From Roseibium salinum (lineage in GTDB: Bacteria > Pseudomonadota > Alphaproteobacteria > Rhizobiales > Stappiaceae), in NCBI RefSeq assembly GCF_026240905.1, contig NZ_JAPEVI010000003.1:2232001-2296000 (forward strand): a DNA stretch of 64,000 nt, read 5' to 3'. Of the stretch, positions 1-8,391 are shown in pieces. Under the pieces are notes generated by a model. The model made no database searches. It was not told the origin of the DNA and saw only the letters and a program-made list of their open reading frames with translations. How positions within the stretch are numbered: position 1 is the first letter of the stretch; each line of letters starts with the position of its first letter. A program made the position numbers and the translations under genes.

Positions 1-2878
1 CGGCCGCCTCGGCCGCCATCTCGGCTGCCTTTTCCTGTGCGGTTGCCTCAGCCGCAGCAGCAGTCAGATCCGTTTCCTCGCTTGCAGGTGCAACTTCGAC
101 GGTCTCGACCTTTTCCGGCGTGACGGCGGCAAGGTCCGCGCCTTCGTCCGGCGCATCGCCTGCCAGCCGGAAGACCTGCAGCGTCCCGATCAGAAGAACG
201 ACGGCGGCGGCGGTGTACAGGATGGCGCGGCGCCGGCCACCCGGGCTCGGCGTGTTTTCCGGCGCCGGGCGGTCGCCAGGCAGAACCGTTGCGTCGTTGG
301 CTTCAAAAGCCTTGTCCGCAATATCCTCAACGGCCAGTTCCAGATCGTCCGCCGGCTCCTGGTCGGCCTCGGCGGCGGCGGCCGACTTGTCGCGTTTCAG
401 GACGTTGCGCAACCAGCCGACGCGCGCCCGGCCGCGCTCTTCGTCGGCCAGTTCGGAATCGGTGCCGGCCTTTTGCTTTTTCTCAAGCTGCGCTGCTTCC
501 GCGGAGGCTGCCTGCGCCGCCCGCCGCGCAGCGGCAATGAAATCCGCCTTGCGGTCGCGCACACGTTCCTGGGGCCGGTCGTTTTCCGAACCCTCGGACC
601 GGTTCGCCTGATTGTCCTCACGGGGCTTCGACGACCCGTAGTTCGGGAAAGCGAGGATATCCTCCTCGCTCCTGGCCGGCGAAAAACTGGCGGCCGGTGC
701 CGTGGCGTCGGTCCGTTCCAGGTTGTCCAGCCGTTCGGTCAGGGAGCCGAGAACGGACTTGACGCCGTCAAAGGTATTGCGGGTCCGCTCTTCACCGCCT
801 TCGGCGGCGTCCAGCAAACGCTTCAGATCGCCCTGCAGGGCCGTGATGGCTTCGTCATACTGGGAATTTTTCAGCGCCGGAGCATTCGCAACGGCTTCGG
901 CCGCCGCCTTCCTGGCGATGCCGGCGACATCGGTGCGGGTCTGCTCGAGGCTCTGCTCGATCCGCTCCAGGACAGGCGAGAACTGTTCAACGCTGAGCGC
1001 CTTGGAGGAGGTCTCTTCGATCTGCTCCGCGAGCGCTGCAACCTTTTCGCCGAGTAGTTCGAAACGGCTGTCATCCGTGGCGTCGGCTCCCTTGGAGACG
1101 ATCTGGGCCAGATCCGATATCCGCCTTTCCAGTGCGTCCGTGGAGGCCGGGGCGGCGACGGAAGCGCGCATGGAACCGATTTCCTCGCGCAGTTTGTCTA
1201 GGTCCGCCGTGGTGACCGTATCCCTGGGCTGATCCAGACGCACGGTCAGATCGTTCAGCCGCTCCTGCAACTGATTGAGGAACTTGCCGTCCGGAGCGCC
1301 ACTTGACTTCATGGCGGCCGCATCGAGAACCGGCACGGGCCGCGAGGCCCTCTTCTCGATCGTGTCGATCTTTCCGGAGATCATCTCCAGCCGCTTTTCC
1401 AGCGCCTCGAAAGCACCGGCATTCGCCGAGGGCAGCGGGCCGGCCTGTTCCATGCGCTCCAGGCGGTCGACAATTTCGTTGAGGCGGCGGTCGACGTGGG
1501 ACATGTGCTCATGGTCCACCGGCGCCGCACGGTCGTCGGCCATCATGCCGACGATGTCTTCAAGGCGCCCCTGAAGCCGGGAGATGGTCTCCGGCTCCGG
1601 CATGCGGTCTTCCATGGCCGAGAGGCGGCTGTCGAGGCCGCGCTGCTCGCGGGCCAGAACCTCCAGGTCGTCCAGCCGGCCGGAGACGAATTTCATCCGG
1701 TCGTCGATGCCTTCGACCAGGCCCTTGATGTCGATCTGCTCGACGAAATCGCGCACTTCCCGGAGTTCGGCCCGCAAGGGTTCGATTTCCGCATGCCCCT
1801 TGCGCTGCAGCAGTTCTTCCATGCGCTCGGCAATGGTGACGACCCGGTCTTCCAGCACCGTCATATGTTCCGAACGCGGCAGGGCGGCGAAGGTGTCTTC
1901 AATTTCGTCCAGGCGGGCTGTGACGCTGCGCATGACCCTGGGGTCGACCGAGGCGCGGGACAGCTCGTCCAGGCGCTGCAGAATATGGGCGTAGCCGTGT
2001 TCGAGGGTCTGAAGCGCGCCTTCCACATTGGTCCGGCCGACCATCGACTTCAGCTCGGAAACCTCCTTGCGGATGTCCTTGGCCAGGTGGTCATGCGTCT
2101 TGTCGACCCGCAAACGCTCCACCATGTCGGCGAGGCGCCGCAGCTCCGCATTCTGGCGGCTGACCGTCTCATTGGTGCCGCGGGAGAAGCCGCCCAGTAC
2201 GTCACGCAGGGAGCCGAGCTCCTCGCGAACCTGGTCGAGGGCTTTTTCCTGAGGCGCCCGCAAGGCGTCGATACGCCTGCCGAGATCCTTGTAGACATGC
2301 ATGGACTCTTCGCGGCGCGCACGTCCAACGCGCTCGCGGGGCGGGTAGTCGCGGCCGTAGCCGCGCTCGTCTTCATCGTCGTAATAGTCGTCGCCGCCTT
2401 CCGGATAGGCATCCTCCCGCAGGGCATCGAGCGCATAGCGGCCCGGACGGCGCCGGGGCCTTTCCGGCGCGCGGTAGGGCTCCTCGTCGTCGTAGTCGTC
2501 ATCTTCACCCGCAAGCCCCTGCACCTGCTGGTCGAGCCGGTCCAGGGCGCCGAGGACATCCTCCAGGCCGGTGTCGCGCACAGGAGCGCGGCGGCGCGGG
2601 CTCCGGGACGGCCGGTCGGGACGCGGCGCGGCCGATCGGGGCGCGGCGACCTTTTCCTGGTCCGACAGCAGCCTGTCCAGTTCATCGGCCACGGCATCAA
2701 GGTCGTCATCCGGCTCGTCCAGGCGGGTATCATATCCGCCGCCGAGTGCGGTGGCCGTGCGCGTGAGGCGCTCTATACGATTTCGTGCGGCTTCACGCTG
2801 CGGCGCATCGTAGTAGCCGTCGCTCTCATGCGCATCACGACTGCGGCGTCCTGCCTCGTGTTTCTTCCAAGCCGGCAT
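1..2878 (-). CDS. PodJ-like polar localization / peptidoglycan-binding family protein (3' part missing)
   Basis: This minus-strand frame is open from ATG at 2878 to the window edge, giving 959 residues and no stop. A TAA lies six codons upstream of the ATG, so no longer start is possible. The N-terminal 200 residues are charged and low-complexity (Asp/Glu/Arg/Tyr). Residues about 200-700 are heptad-rich coiled coil. A basic RRR stretch at about 882 precedes one membrane helix (about 885-905), followed by an Ala/Glu-rich periplasmic segment. This order matches the PodJ/PodJL family of alphaproteobacteria, whose unseen C-terminus usually carries Sel1 repeats and a peptidoglycan-binding domain; those proteins mark a cell pole. 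It diverges from the MerR gene, a neighbourhood common in Hyphomicrobiales. The family call is inferred from architecture, because the diagnostic C-terminus is outside the window. Confidence 0.75.
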   Translation of the reverse strand, partial: MPAWKKHEAGRRSRDAHESDGYYDAPQREAARNRIERLTRTATALGGGYDTRLDEPDDDLDAVADELDRLLSDQEKVAAPRSAAPRPDRPSRSPRRRAPVRDTGLEDVLGALDRLDQQVQGLAGEDDDYDDEEPYRAPERPRRRPGRYALDALREDAYPEGGDDYYDDEDERGYGRDYPPRERVGRARREESMHVYKDLGRRIDALRAPQEKALDQVREELGSLRDVLGGFSRGTNETVSRQNAELRRLADMVERLRVDKTHDHLAKDIRKEVSELKSMVGRTNVEGALQTLEHGYAHILQRLDELSRASVDPRVMRSVTARLDEIEDTFAALPRSEHMTVLEDRVVTIAERMEELLQRKGHAEIEPLRAELREVRDFVEQIDIKGLVEGIDDRMKFVSGRLDDLEVLAREQRGLDSRLSAMEDRMPEPETISRLQGRLEDIVGMMADDRAAPVDHEHMSHVDRRLNEIVDRLERMEQAGPLPSANAGAFEALEKRLEMISGKIDTIEKRASRPVPVLDAAAMKSSGAPDGKFLNQLQERLNDLTVRLDQPRDTVTTADLDKLREEIGSMRASVAAPASTDALERRISDLAQIVSKGADATDDSRFELLGEKVAALAEQIEETSSKALSVEQFSPVLERIEQSLEQTRTDVAGIARKAAAEAVANAPALKNSQYDEAITALQGDLKRLLDAAEGGEERTRNTFDGVKSVLGSLTERLDNLERTDATAPAASFSPARSEEDILAFPNYGSSKPREDNQANRSEGSENDRPQERVRDRKADFIAAARRAAQAASAEAAQLEKKQKAGTDSELADEERGRARVGWLRNVLKRDKSAAAAEADQEPADDLELAVEDIADKAFEANDATVLPGDRPAPENTPSPGGRRRAILYTAAAVVLLIGTLQVFRLAGDAPDEGADLAAVTPEKVETVEVAPASEETDLTAAAAEATAQEKAAEMAAEAA

Positions 2879-3288
2879 ATCTAGACCCTGGGCTTACGGC
2901 CTCCTCAGGCCGCGGATTCAGCGGGCTGCATCTATTCTCCTGCACAAGGGGGATTAGGGGCAGCGTTTTAAGAGACTTTGTCGATTTAGGGTAAACAGGC
3001 CGTTAATCGGGCTTGCCAAATGCGAATTGCCGCAGGTTTCGCTCGTTTCTTGCCTGAAACGGGCACGGTGCGAATCGAATCACCGTTAATGTTTTTCCGC
3101 TCCGACCTTGCGCGGCTGGACGTTAACGCAAACGTAAGGTAAAAGAACCGCAGAGCCTGGCAGGTACCTGCGCACCGAAACGCATCCAATCGCATATACG
3201 CTGAAGAGAGCCTCTTCGGTGCCGGTCTCGTGCAAGGTTGAGAATATCCCGACAAGCCGGAAGACGGCTGAAAAACGAGCTAAGAGCA
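2879..3288. other. Divergent intergenic region between the PodJ-like gene and merR
   Basis: About 410 bases, AT-richer than the flanks. It must carry both divergent promoters. Visible elements are one MerR-type operator (3119-3140) and a weak CtrA-like pair, TAAA-N7-TTAA, at 2992-3006 on the PodJ side. A good Shine-Dalgarno-like GGAGG (about 2900-2907) lies too far from the PodJ-like ATG to be convincing. No small gene was recognised. Confidence 0.5.
3119..3140. promoter_or_regulatory. MerR-type operator, site 1 (upstream of merR)
   Basis: An imperfect dyad of ACGTTA and AAACGT around a 4-base core. The 22-base site matches a second site at 4057-4078 at 20 of 22 positions. It lies about 150 bases before the MerR start codon. 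The shared site in front of the regulator and in front of the acyl-CoA dehydrogenase points to autoregulation plus local control; this is an inference from the sequence. Confidence 0.6.
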
Positions 3289-3750
3289 ATGATGAGCGAA
3301 GCGCTTTCGATCCTGAACGAAAACGATCTTGTGGACGTCGTGTCCGCGAGTGACGGCACCAAGAAGACCCAATTCACCATCGGCGAGCTGGCAAAGGAAT
3401 TCGGCTGTACGCTCCGTACGCTGCGGTTCTACGAAGACAAAGGCCTTCTGAACCCCAAGCGGGACGGCATGAACCGCCTTTATACCCGCCGCGACCGCGC
3501 ACGCCTGAAGCTGGTGCTGATGGGTAAGCGCGTCGGCTTCTCCCTGTCCGAAATCCGCGACATGCTTGACCTTTACGACCTGCGCGACGGTCAGGTGACC
3601 CAGCTTCGCGTTGCCCTTTCCAGGTTCAACGAACAGATTGCCGTCCTGGAAGTTCAGCGCAAGGACATCGAACAGGCGATCGAGGAACTGTCCCGCACGG
3701 TGGAGATCGTCTCGGGCATGCTGAAGCACAAGGAAGCCGAAGAAGGCTGA
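3289..3750 (+). CDS. MerR family transcriptional regulator of the adjacent fatty-acid genes
   Basis: A 153-residue MerR-family regulator. The winged-helix HTH is at about residues 29-60 (TIGELAKEFG then TLRFYEDKGLL), followed by the wing with RRDRARL and a C-terminal dimerisation coiled coil. No cysteine pattern typical of metal-sensing MerR proteins is seen, so the ligand is probably organic. I prefer ATG 3289 (or the adjacent ATG 3292); an in-frame TTG at 3238 would add 17 non-conserved-looking residues. Regulators of this type next to acyl-CoA dehydrogenase genes often control branched-chain amino-acid or fatty-acid degradation (LiuR-like). The two near-identical dyads at 3119 and 4057 support that role here. 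A strong intrinsic terminator follows the gene. Confidence 0.85.
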   Translation: MMSEALSILNENDLVDVVSASDGTKKTQFTIGELAKEFGCTLRTLRFYEDKGLLNPKRDGMNRLYTRRDRARLKLVLMGKRVGFSLSEIRDMLDLYDLRDGQVTQLRVALSRFNEQIAVLEVQRKDIEQAIEELSRTVEIVSGMLKHKEAEEG

Positions 3751-3821
3751 TTGTGCACTTCAACAGATCGGCACGCCGACCGCGCGAAGCATCGGCTGGC
3801 CGCATTTTCAGCTTCTGATAG

Positions 3822-3859
3822 AAAAGCCGCCGGCCGTTGCGACCGGCGGTTTTTCTTTT
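3822..3859 (+). terminator. Rho-independent terminator after merR
   Basis: A GC-rich stem, CCGCCGG (3827-3833) with CCGGCGG (3843-3849), extended by AAAA/TTTT pairing and followed by TTTTTCTTTT. This separates merR transcription from the acyl-CoA dehydrogenase gene, which therefore needs its own promoter. Confidence 0.9.
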
Positions 3860-4056
3860 GACACCTCCCTCAGTGTCCCGACGGCGCGAATCCGTTCCCG
3901 ACGAAGCGCATAAAAAACACCCTCGGCGCACGAAACTGTGTTCCGATAAGCTCAAAATCATTCCCAAAGGCCGGTTTTAGGCGTAATTTTTATCGCCCCT
4001 TCCGTGGGGGCACCCACTTTACGGGGCAAATCAGGCCGGTTATAACAGCCCGACAT

Positions 4057-4078
4057 GACGTTTACGGAAACGTAAGGT
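4057..4078. promoter_or_regulatory. MerR-type operator, site 2 (upstream of the acyl-CoA dehydrogenase gene)
   Basis: A perfect inverted repeat, ACGTTT-ACGG-AAACGT, inside a 22-base block shared at 20 of 22 positions with 3119-3140. It ends 33 bases before the ATG at 4112, the place expected for a promoter spacer bound by a MerR-type activator. It resembles, from memory, LiuR-type motifs of proteobacteria; a regulon search would decide. Confidence 0.65.
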
Positions 4079-4111
4079 CAGACTGGAAACGGCAGATCTG
4101 GGAGGACTTCC

Positions 4112-5908
4112 ATGCCGAGCTATACCGCGCCCGTCGATGACGCGCTTTTCCTGTTGAAGGACGTCTTCGGTTACGAACGCTATTCCAACCTGCCGGGCTT
4201 TTCCGACGCCCCGCTCGATCTGGTGGAAGCGATACTGCGCGAAGGCGGGAAATTCGCCGAGGAAGTCCTGCAGCCTTTGAACCAGACCGGCGACCAGCAA
4301 GGCTGCAAGCGCAACGACGACGGCTCGGTGACCACGCCCACGGGTTTCGCGGCAGCCTACAAGGCTTTCTGCGAGAACGGCTGGGGCACGCTGTCCGCCG
4401 ATCCCGAATATGGCGGCCAGGGCCTGCCGCACACGCTGGCAGCCATTTTCAACGAGTTTTCCTCCTCCGCCAACATGGCCTTTTCCATGTATCCCGGCCT
4501 GACCGCAGGCGCGGTTGCGGCGCTGACGCTGCACGGAACGCAGGAACAGAAGCAGACCTACCTGCCGAAAATGATCGCCGGCACCTGGACCGGCACCATG
4601 AACCTCACCGAGCCTCATTGCGGCACCGATCTCGGCCTGATCCGGACCAAGGCCGTGCCCCAGGCGGATGGCTCCTACCGGATTTCCGGCACCAAGATCT
4701 TCATCTCCGCCGGCCAGCACGACCTGGCGGAAAACATCATCCACCTGGTGCTTGCCCGCATCGAGGGCGCGCCTGAGGGCACCAAGGGCATCTCGCTCTT
4801 TGTCGTGCCGCGCAACGAGGTTACCGGGGATGGCGCCGTGGGCGGCGGCAACGGCGTTTCGTGCGGCTCCATCGAGCACAAAATGGGCATTCACGGCAAT
4901 TCCACCTGCGTGATGAACTACGACAATGCCTCCGGCTGGCTGGTCGGCGAGGAGAACAAGGGCCTACGCGCCATGTTCACCATGATGAACGAGGCCCGCC
5001 TCGGCGTTGCCGTTCAGGGCCTCGCCCAGTCGGAAGTCGCCTATCAGAACGCCGTTGCCTACGCGAGGGACCGCCTGCAGGGCCGGTCGCTGACCGGACC
5101 GAAAAACCCGGACAAGGCCGCGGACCCGATCATTGTCCATCCGGATGTCCGCCGCACGCTGATGTCCATCCGCTCTTTCAACGAAGCGGCCCGGGCATTG
5201 GTCATCTGGACCGCGATGCACGGCGATCTTTCCCACCGCTCTGATGACGACAAGACCAGGCAGTTCTCCGACGACATGATGGGGCTCATGACCCCGGTGC
5301 TGAAAGGCGTCCTGACCGACACCGGCTTTGCCAACACGGTCAACGCCCAGCAGATGTATGGCGGCCACGGCTATATCGGCGAGTGGGGGATGGAGCAGTT
5401 CGTCCGCGATGCCCGGATCGCCATGATCTACGAGGGGGCGAACGGCATTCAGGCGCTGGACCTCGTGGGCCGCAAGCTGCCGGCCAATGGCGGGCGCGCC
5501 GTCATGAGCTTCTTCAACGAGGTCAATTCGTTCCTGAAGGACAACAAGGACAATGAAGACCTCGCCGCCTTCACCGGTCCGTTGAAGAAGGCGGCCGACG
5601 ACCTTCAGGCCGCAACCATGTGGTTCATGAACAATGCCATGAAGAACCCCGACGATGCCGGGGCCGGCTCCACGGACTACATGCATCTCTTCGGCCTCGC
5701 CGCCCTCGGCTACATGTGGGCGAGGATCGCCGGGACCATCAAGGACAGGCTTGCGGAAGGCGCCGGTGACAGGACCGAATGGCTGGAGGACAAGCTCGCC
5801 TTCGGCAGGTTCTTCATGGAACGCACCCTTCCTGAAACCGGCGCGCATCTCGCGCGGATTTCCTCAGGCTCCGGCACGGTCATGTCGCTGAGGGCCGACG
5901 CATTCTGA
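4112..5908 (+). CDS. Acyl-CoA dehydrogenase, long DmdC-like subfamily
   Basis: A 598-residue FAD-dependent acyl-CoA dehydrogenase that makes the 2-enoyl-CoA in the first step of beta-oxidation. The N-terminal helical domain is followed by the middle domain (TEPHCGTDLGLIRTKA) and the C-terminal domain with the YEGANGIQALDLVGRKL signature. The putative catalytic base is Glu at about 441. An extra C-terminal domain of about 130 residues makes it longer than the usual 380-residue enzymes. This length class includes 3-methylmercaptopropionyl-CoA dehydrogenase (DmdC) and many broad-range enzymes, so the substrate cannot be assigned. GGGAGGA lies just before the ATG. The upstream dyad suggests control by the neighbouring MerR protein. 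Confidence 0.93.
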   Translation: MPSYTAPVDDALFLLKDVFGYERYSNLPGFSDAPLDLVEAILREGGKFAEEVLQPLNQTGDQQGCKRNDDGSVTTPTGFAAAYKAFCENGWGTLSADPEYGGQGLPHTLAAIFNEFSSSANMAFSMYPGLTAGAVAALTLHGTQEQKQTYLPKMIAGTWTGTMNLTEPHCGTDLGLIRTKAVPQADGSYRISGTKIFISAGQHDLAENIIHLVLARIEGAPEGTKGISLFVVPRNEVTGDGAVGGGNGVSCGSIEHKMGIHGNSTCVMNYDNASGWLVGEENKGLRAMFTMMNEARLGVAVQGLAQSEVAYQNAVAYARDRLQGRSLTGPKNPDKAADPIIVHPDVRRTLMSIRSFNEAARALVIWTAMHGDLSHRSDDDKTRQFSDDMMGLMTPVLKGVLTDTGFANTVNAQQMYGGHGYIGEWGMEQFVRDARIAMIYEGANGIQALDLVGRKLPANGGRAVMSFFNEVNSFLKDNKDNEDLAAFTGPLKKAADDLQAATMWFMNNAMKNPDDAGAGSTDYMHLFGLAALGYMWARIAGTIKDRLAEGAGDRTEWLEDKLAFGRFFMERTLPETGAHLARISSGSGTVMSLRADAF

Positions 5909-6012
5909 GACCCGTCCGCCAGGCGCCCGTCTGGCGGAAATTTGACCCCGCAAGCCCGTTCCGGCCGCTATAGTCCCGCTCCGATGCGATTTACCAGGAG
6001 AGATCTCGAGTT

Positions 6013-6651
6013 ATGGCTGAATACGTTCTTCATTGCATGGCGCAGTCTGGGCACTCCTACAAGGTGGCCCTGATGCTGGAGCTTTGCGGCGCCGACTGGG
6101 AGCCGGAATGGGTCGACTTCTTCAACGGAGAAACCCGCACGGAACAATTCCGCGACACGCTGAACGAAATGGGAGAAGTGCCGGTCCTGATCCACGGCGA
6201 CGCGATCCTCACCCAGTCGGCCGTCATCATGGACTACCTGTTCGACAGGTTCGGACGGTTCGGCTGCGAGAGCGACGAGGAGCGGCGCGAGGTGCTGCGC
6301 TGGACTATCTTCGACAATCAGAAAGTCTCCGGAATGCTCGGCCCGCTCCGCTTTCTGCGCACTCTCGTCAAGACTGGCGAAACCGAAGTGACCAAATGGC
6401 TGGATGGCCGGGGCCGCTCCGCGCTTGGCATCCTGGACAAGCATTTTGCCGGGAACGAGTTCGCCATCGGCGCAAAGCCGACCAGTGCCGACTTCTCGCT
6501 CTGCGGCTATCTGTTCTACGACGGGGAACTCGGCATCGACCTTGAGCCCTATCCCAATGTCACGAAATGGCTGGAGCGGATCAAGGCGCTGCCCGGCTGG
6601 AAACACCCCTATGACCTCATGCCCGGACATCCCCTGCCGGCCGCCGGGTGA
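6013..6651 (+). CDS. Glutathione S-transferase family protein
   Basis: A 212-residue soluble GST-like protein. The N-terminal thioredoxin-like domain (about 1-80) has the cis-proline segment GEVPVLIHGD followed by LTQSAVIMDYL, the usual glutathione-contacting turn. The all-helical C-terminal domain ends with the W-L-ERI-LPGW pattern. The catalytic residue is probably in the Ser/His-rich start (CMAQSGHSYK) rather than a clear Tyr. The gene lies 104 bases after the acyl-CoA dehydrogenase gene and before the thiolase gene, in the same direction, so it may be co-transcribed. Its substrate is unknown. Confidence 0.88.
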   Translation: MAEYVLHCMAQSGHSYKVALMLELCGADWEPEWVDFFNGETRTEQFRDTLNEMGEVPVLIHGDAILTQSAVIMDYLFDRFGRFGCESDEERREVLRWTIFDNQKVSGMLGPLRFLRTLVKTGETEVTKWLDGRGRSALGILDKHFAGNEFAIGAKPTSADFSLCGYLFYDGELGIDLEPYPNVTKWLERIKALPGWKHPYDLMPGHPLPAAG

Positions 6652-6775
6652 GGACGACATGAACCGGAGCATCCGGCATTCGAAAGAACGCAAGATGCTC
6701 CGGCAGCGAAAACCGATCGACCTTCCGCCTACACGGGATCGCCCGTGAAAGCAGGTCGATCCAGAGGAGGATTTG

Positions 6776-7984
6776 ATGCCCGAAGCCTATATCTATGATC
6801 ACGTGCGCACCCCGCGCGGACGCGGCAAGCCGGACGGCGCCCTGCACGAGGTGCCGACGGTCCGGCTTGCCGCAACCGCCCTGGAGGCGCTCCGCGACCG
6901 GAACGGTCTCGACACCGCCAGGGTGGACGATGTCGTTCTCGGCTGCGTCGATCCGGTCGGGGAAGCAGGCGGCGACGTTGCCCGCGCGGCCGTGTTCGCG
7001 GCCGGGTACGAGACGTCGGTCCCGGGCATGCAGATCAACCGCTTCTGCGCCTCCGGCCTCGACGCGGTCAACATGGCTTCCGCTCAGGTGATGGCCGGTC
7101 AGCACAAGCTGGTGATCGCCGGAGGCGTGGAGAGCATGAGCCGAGTGGGCCTCGGCGCATCGGGCGGCGCCTGGCCGATCGAGCCGCAGGTCGCCATTCC
7201 GTCCTACTTCATGCCGCAGGGCATCTCCGCCGACCTGATCGCCACCAAATACGGCTTCAGCCGGGACGATTGCGATGCCTATGCGGTCGAGAGCCAGAAA
7301 CGGGCCGCAAAGTCCTGGAAGGAAGGCCGGTTCTCGCGGTCCGTGGTGCCGGTGAAGGATGTCAACGGCATCACCATCCTCGACCGGGACGAGCACATGC
7401 GGCCGGACACCGACATGCAGTCGCTCGCCTCGCTCAATCCGTCTTTCGAGATGATGGGCAGCATGGGCGGTTTCGATGCGGTCGGCATCCAAGCGCATCC
7501 GGAGGTCGAAGCCGTCAAGCACGTGCACCATGCAGGCAACTCCTCGGGCATCGTCGACGGCGCCGCCGCCGTGCTCATCGGCTCCAGCACCGCCGGCCGG
7601 TCCTGCGGCCTGAAGCCGCGCGCGCGCATCAAGGCCTTCGCCAATATCGGCTCCGAACCGGCCCTGATGCTCACCGGCCCGGTGGATGTCACCGAAAAGC
7701 TGCTGAAAAACGCCCGCATGGAGATGAAGGACATCGACCTCGTCGAGATCAACGAGGCCTTCGCCTCCGTCGTGCTGCGCTATCAGCAGGCTTTCGATCT
7801 CGACCCGGAAATCGTCAACGTCAACGGCGGCGCCATTGCCATGGGCCATCCGCTCGGCGCCACCGGCGCGATGATCCTCGGCACCGTTCTCGATGAGCTG
7901 GAACGGCGCGATCTCAAGACCGCGCTCGTCACACTTTGCATCGGCGCGGGCATGGGCACCGCGACCATCATCGAACGGGTGTGA
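6776..7984 (+). CDS. Acetyl-CoA C-acetyltransferase (thiolase)
   Basis: A 402-residue thiolase that would release acetyl-CoA from 3-ketoacyl-CoA in the last step of beta-oxidation, or run in reverse. Cys at about 91 in [13 protein letters not shown] is the acyl-accepting residue. [20 protein letters not shown] (active-site His) and CIGAGMG (second Cys) are all present. ATG 6776 is preceded by AGAGGAGG at good distance; a TTG directly before it is less likely. The cupin gene starts 4 bases after the stop, and the multifunctional enzyme gene follows, forming an operon. Confidence 0.95.
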   Translation: MPEAYIYDHVRTPRGRGKPDGALHEVPTVRLAATALEALRDRNGLDTARVDDVVLGCVDPVGEAGGDVARAAVFAAGYETSVPGMQINRFCASGLDAVNMASAQVMAGQHKLVIAGGVESMSRVGLGASGGAWPIEPQVAIPSYFMPQGISADLIATKYGFSRDDCDAYAVESQKRAAKSWKEGRFSRSVVPVKDVNGITILDRDEHMRPDTDMQSLASLNPSFEMMGSMGGFDAVGIQAHPEVEAVKHVHHAGNSSGIVDGAAAVLIGSSTAGRSCGLKPRARIKAFANIGSEPALMLTGPVDVTEKLLKNARMEMKDIDLVEINEAFASVVLRYQQAFDLDPEIVNVNGGAIAMGHPLGATGAMILGTVLDELERRDLKTALVTLCIGAGMGTATIIERV

Positions 7985-7988
7985 GCCG

Positions 7989-8372
7989 ATGATCAGCAAC
8001 ATCGACAAGGAGTTCGCGCAGATCACCGACCACTGGTCGCCGCGCGTGGTGGCCGATGTCAACGGTCAGAGCGTCAAGCTCGCCAAGTTGAAGGGCGAGT
8101 TCGTCTGGCACGATCACGAGGATGAAGACGAGCTGTTCTTCATCGTCAAGGGCAGCCTGACGATCCGCTATCGCGACCGGGACGATGTGGTTCTGAACGC
8201 AGGCGACATGCATGTGGTGCCCAAGGGCGTCGAGCATAACCCGATCGCCGCCGAAGAATGCTGGGTCATGCTGTTCGAGCCCGCGGAAACCAAACACACC
8301 GGCAATGTTGTCGTGGAAGGCACCAGGACGGCAGCGCAGCAGCGCGCCCATCTTGACACGTCCGGCGCCTGA
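7989..8372 (+). CDS. Small cupin-domain protein
   Basis: A 127-residue single-domain cupin. Motif 1 is seen as [16 protein letters not shown] and motif 2 as [14 protein letters not shown], giving the three-His/one-Glu metal site of the fold. The gene is tightly packed between the thiolase gene (4 bases upstream) and the multifunctional hydratase/dehydrogenase gene (19 bases downstream), so it is almost certainly co-expressed. Cupins of this kind have been annotated as mannose-6-phosphate isomerase-like, but no enzymatic role can be read from the sequence. The operon position suggests a sensing or accessory role in acyl-CoA metabolism; that is inference. Confidence 0.85.
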   Translation: MISNIDKEFAQITDHWSPRVVADVNGQSVKLAKLKGEFVWHDHEDEDELFFIVKGSLTIRYRDRDDVVLNAGDMHVVPKGVEHNPIAAEECWVMLFEPAETKHTGNVVVEGTRTAAQQRAHLDTSGA

Positions 8373-8391
8373 CCCGAGGAGGAGATTTCCA

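Larger units (their letters stand above)
3751..4111. other. Intergenic region between merR and the acyl-CoA dehydrogenase gene
   Basis: About 360 bases. It holds the merR terminator (3822-3859) and, at the far end, the second MerR-type operator (4057-4078). Between them lies an AT-richer stretch with no recognisable gene, probably part of the downstream promoter. Confidence 0.5.

Noticed and set aside
1496..2884. Long open frame on the plus strand opposite the PodJ-like gene
   Set aside because: It is the mirror of a high-GC coding strand, with no ribosome-binding site and no domain pattern; the minus-strand frame has coiled-coil and membrane features.
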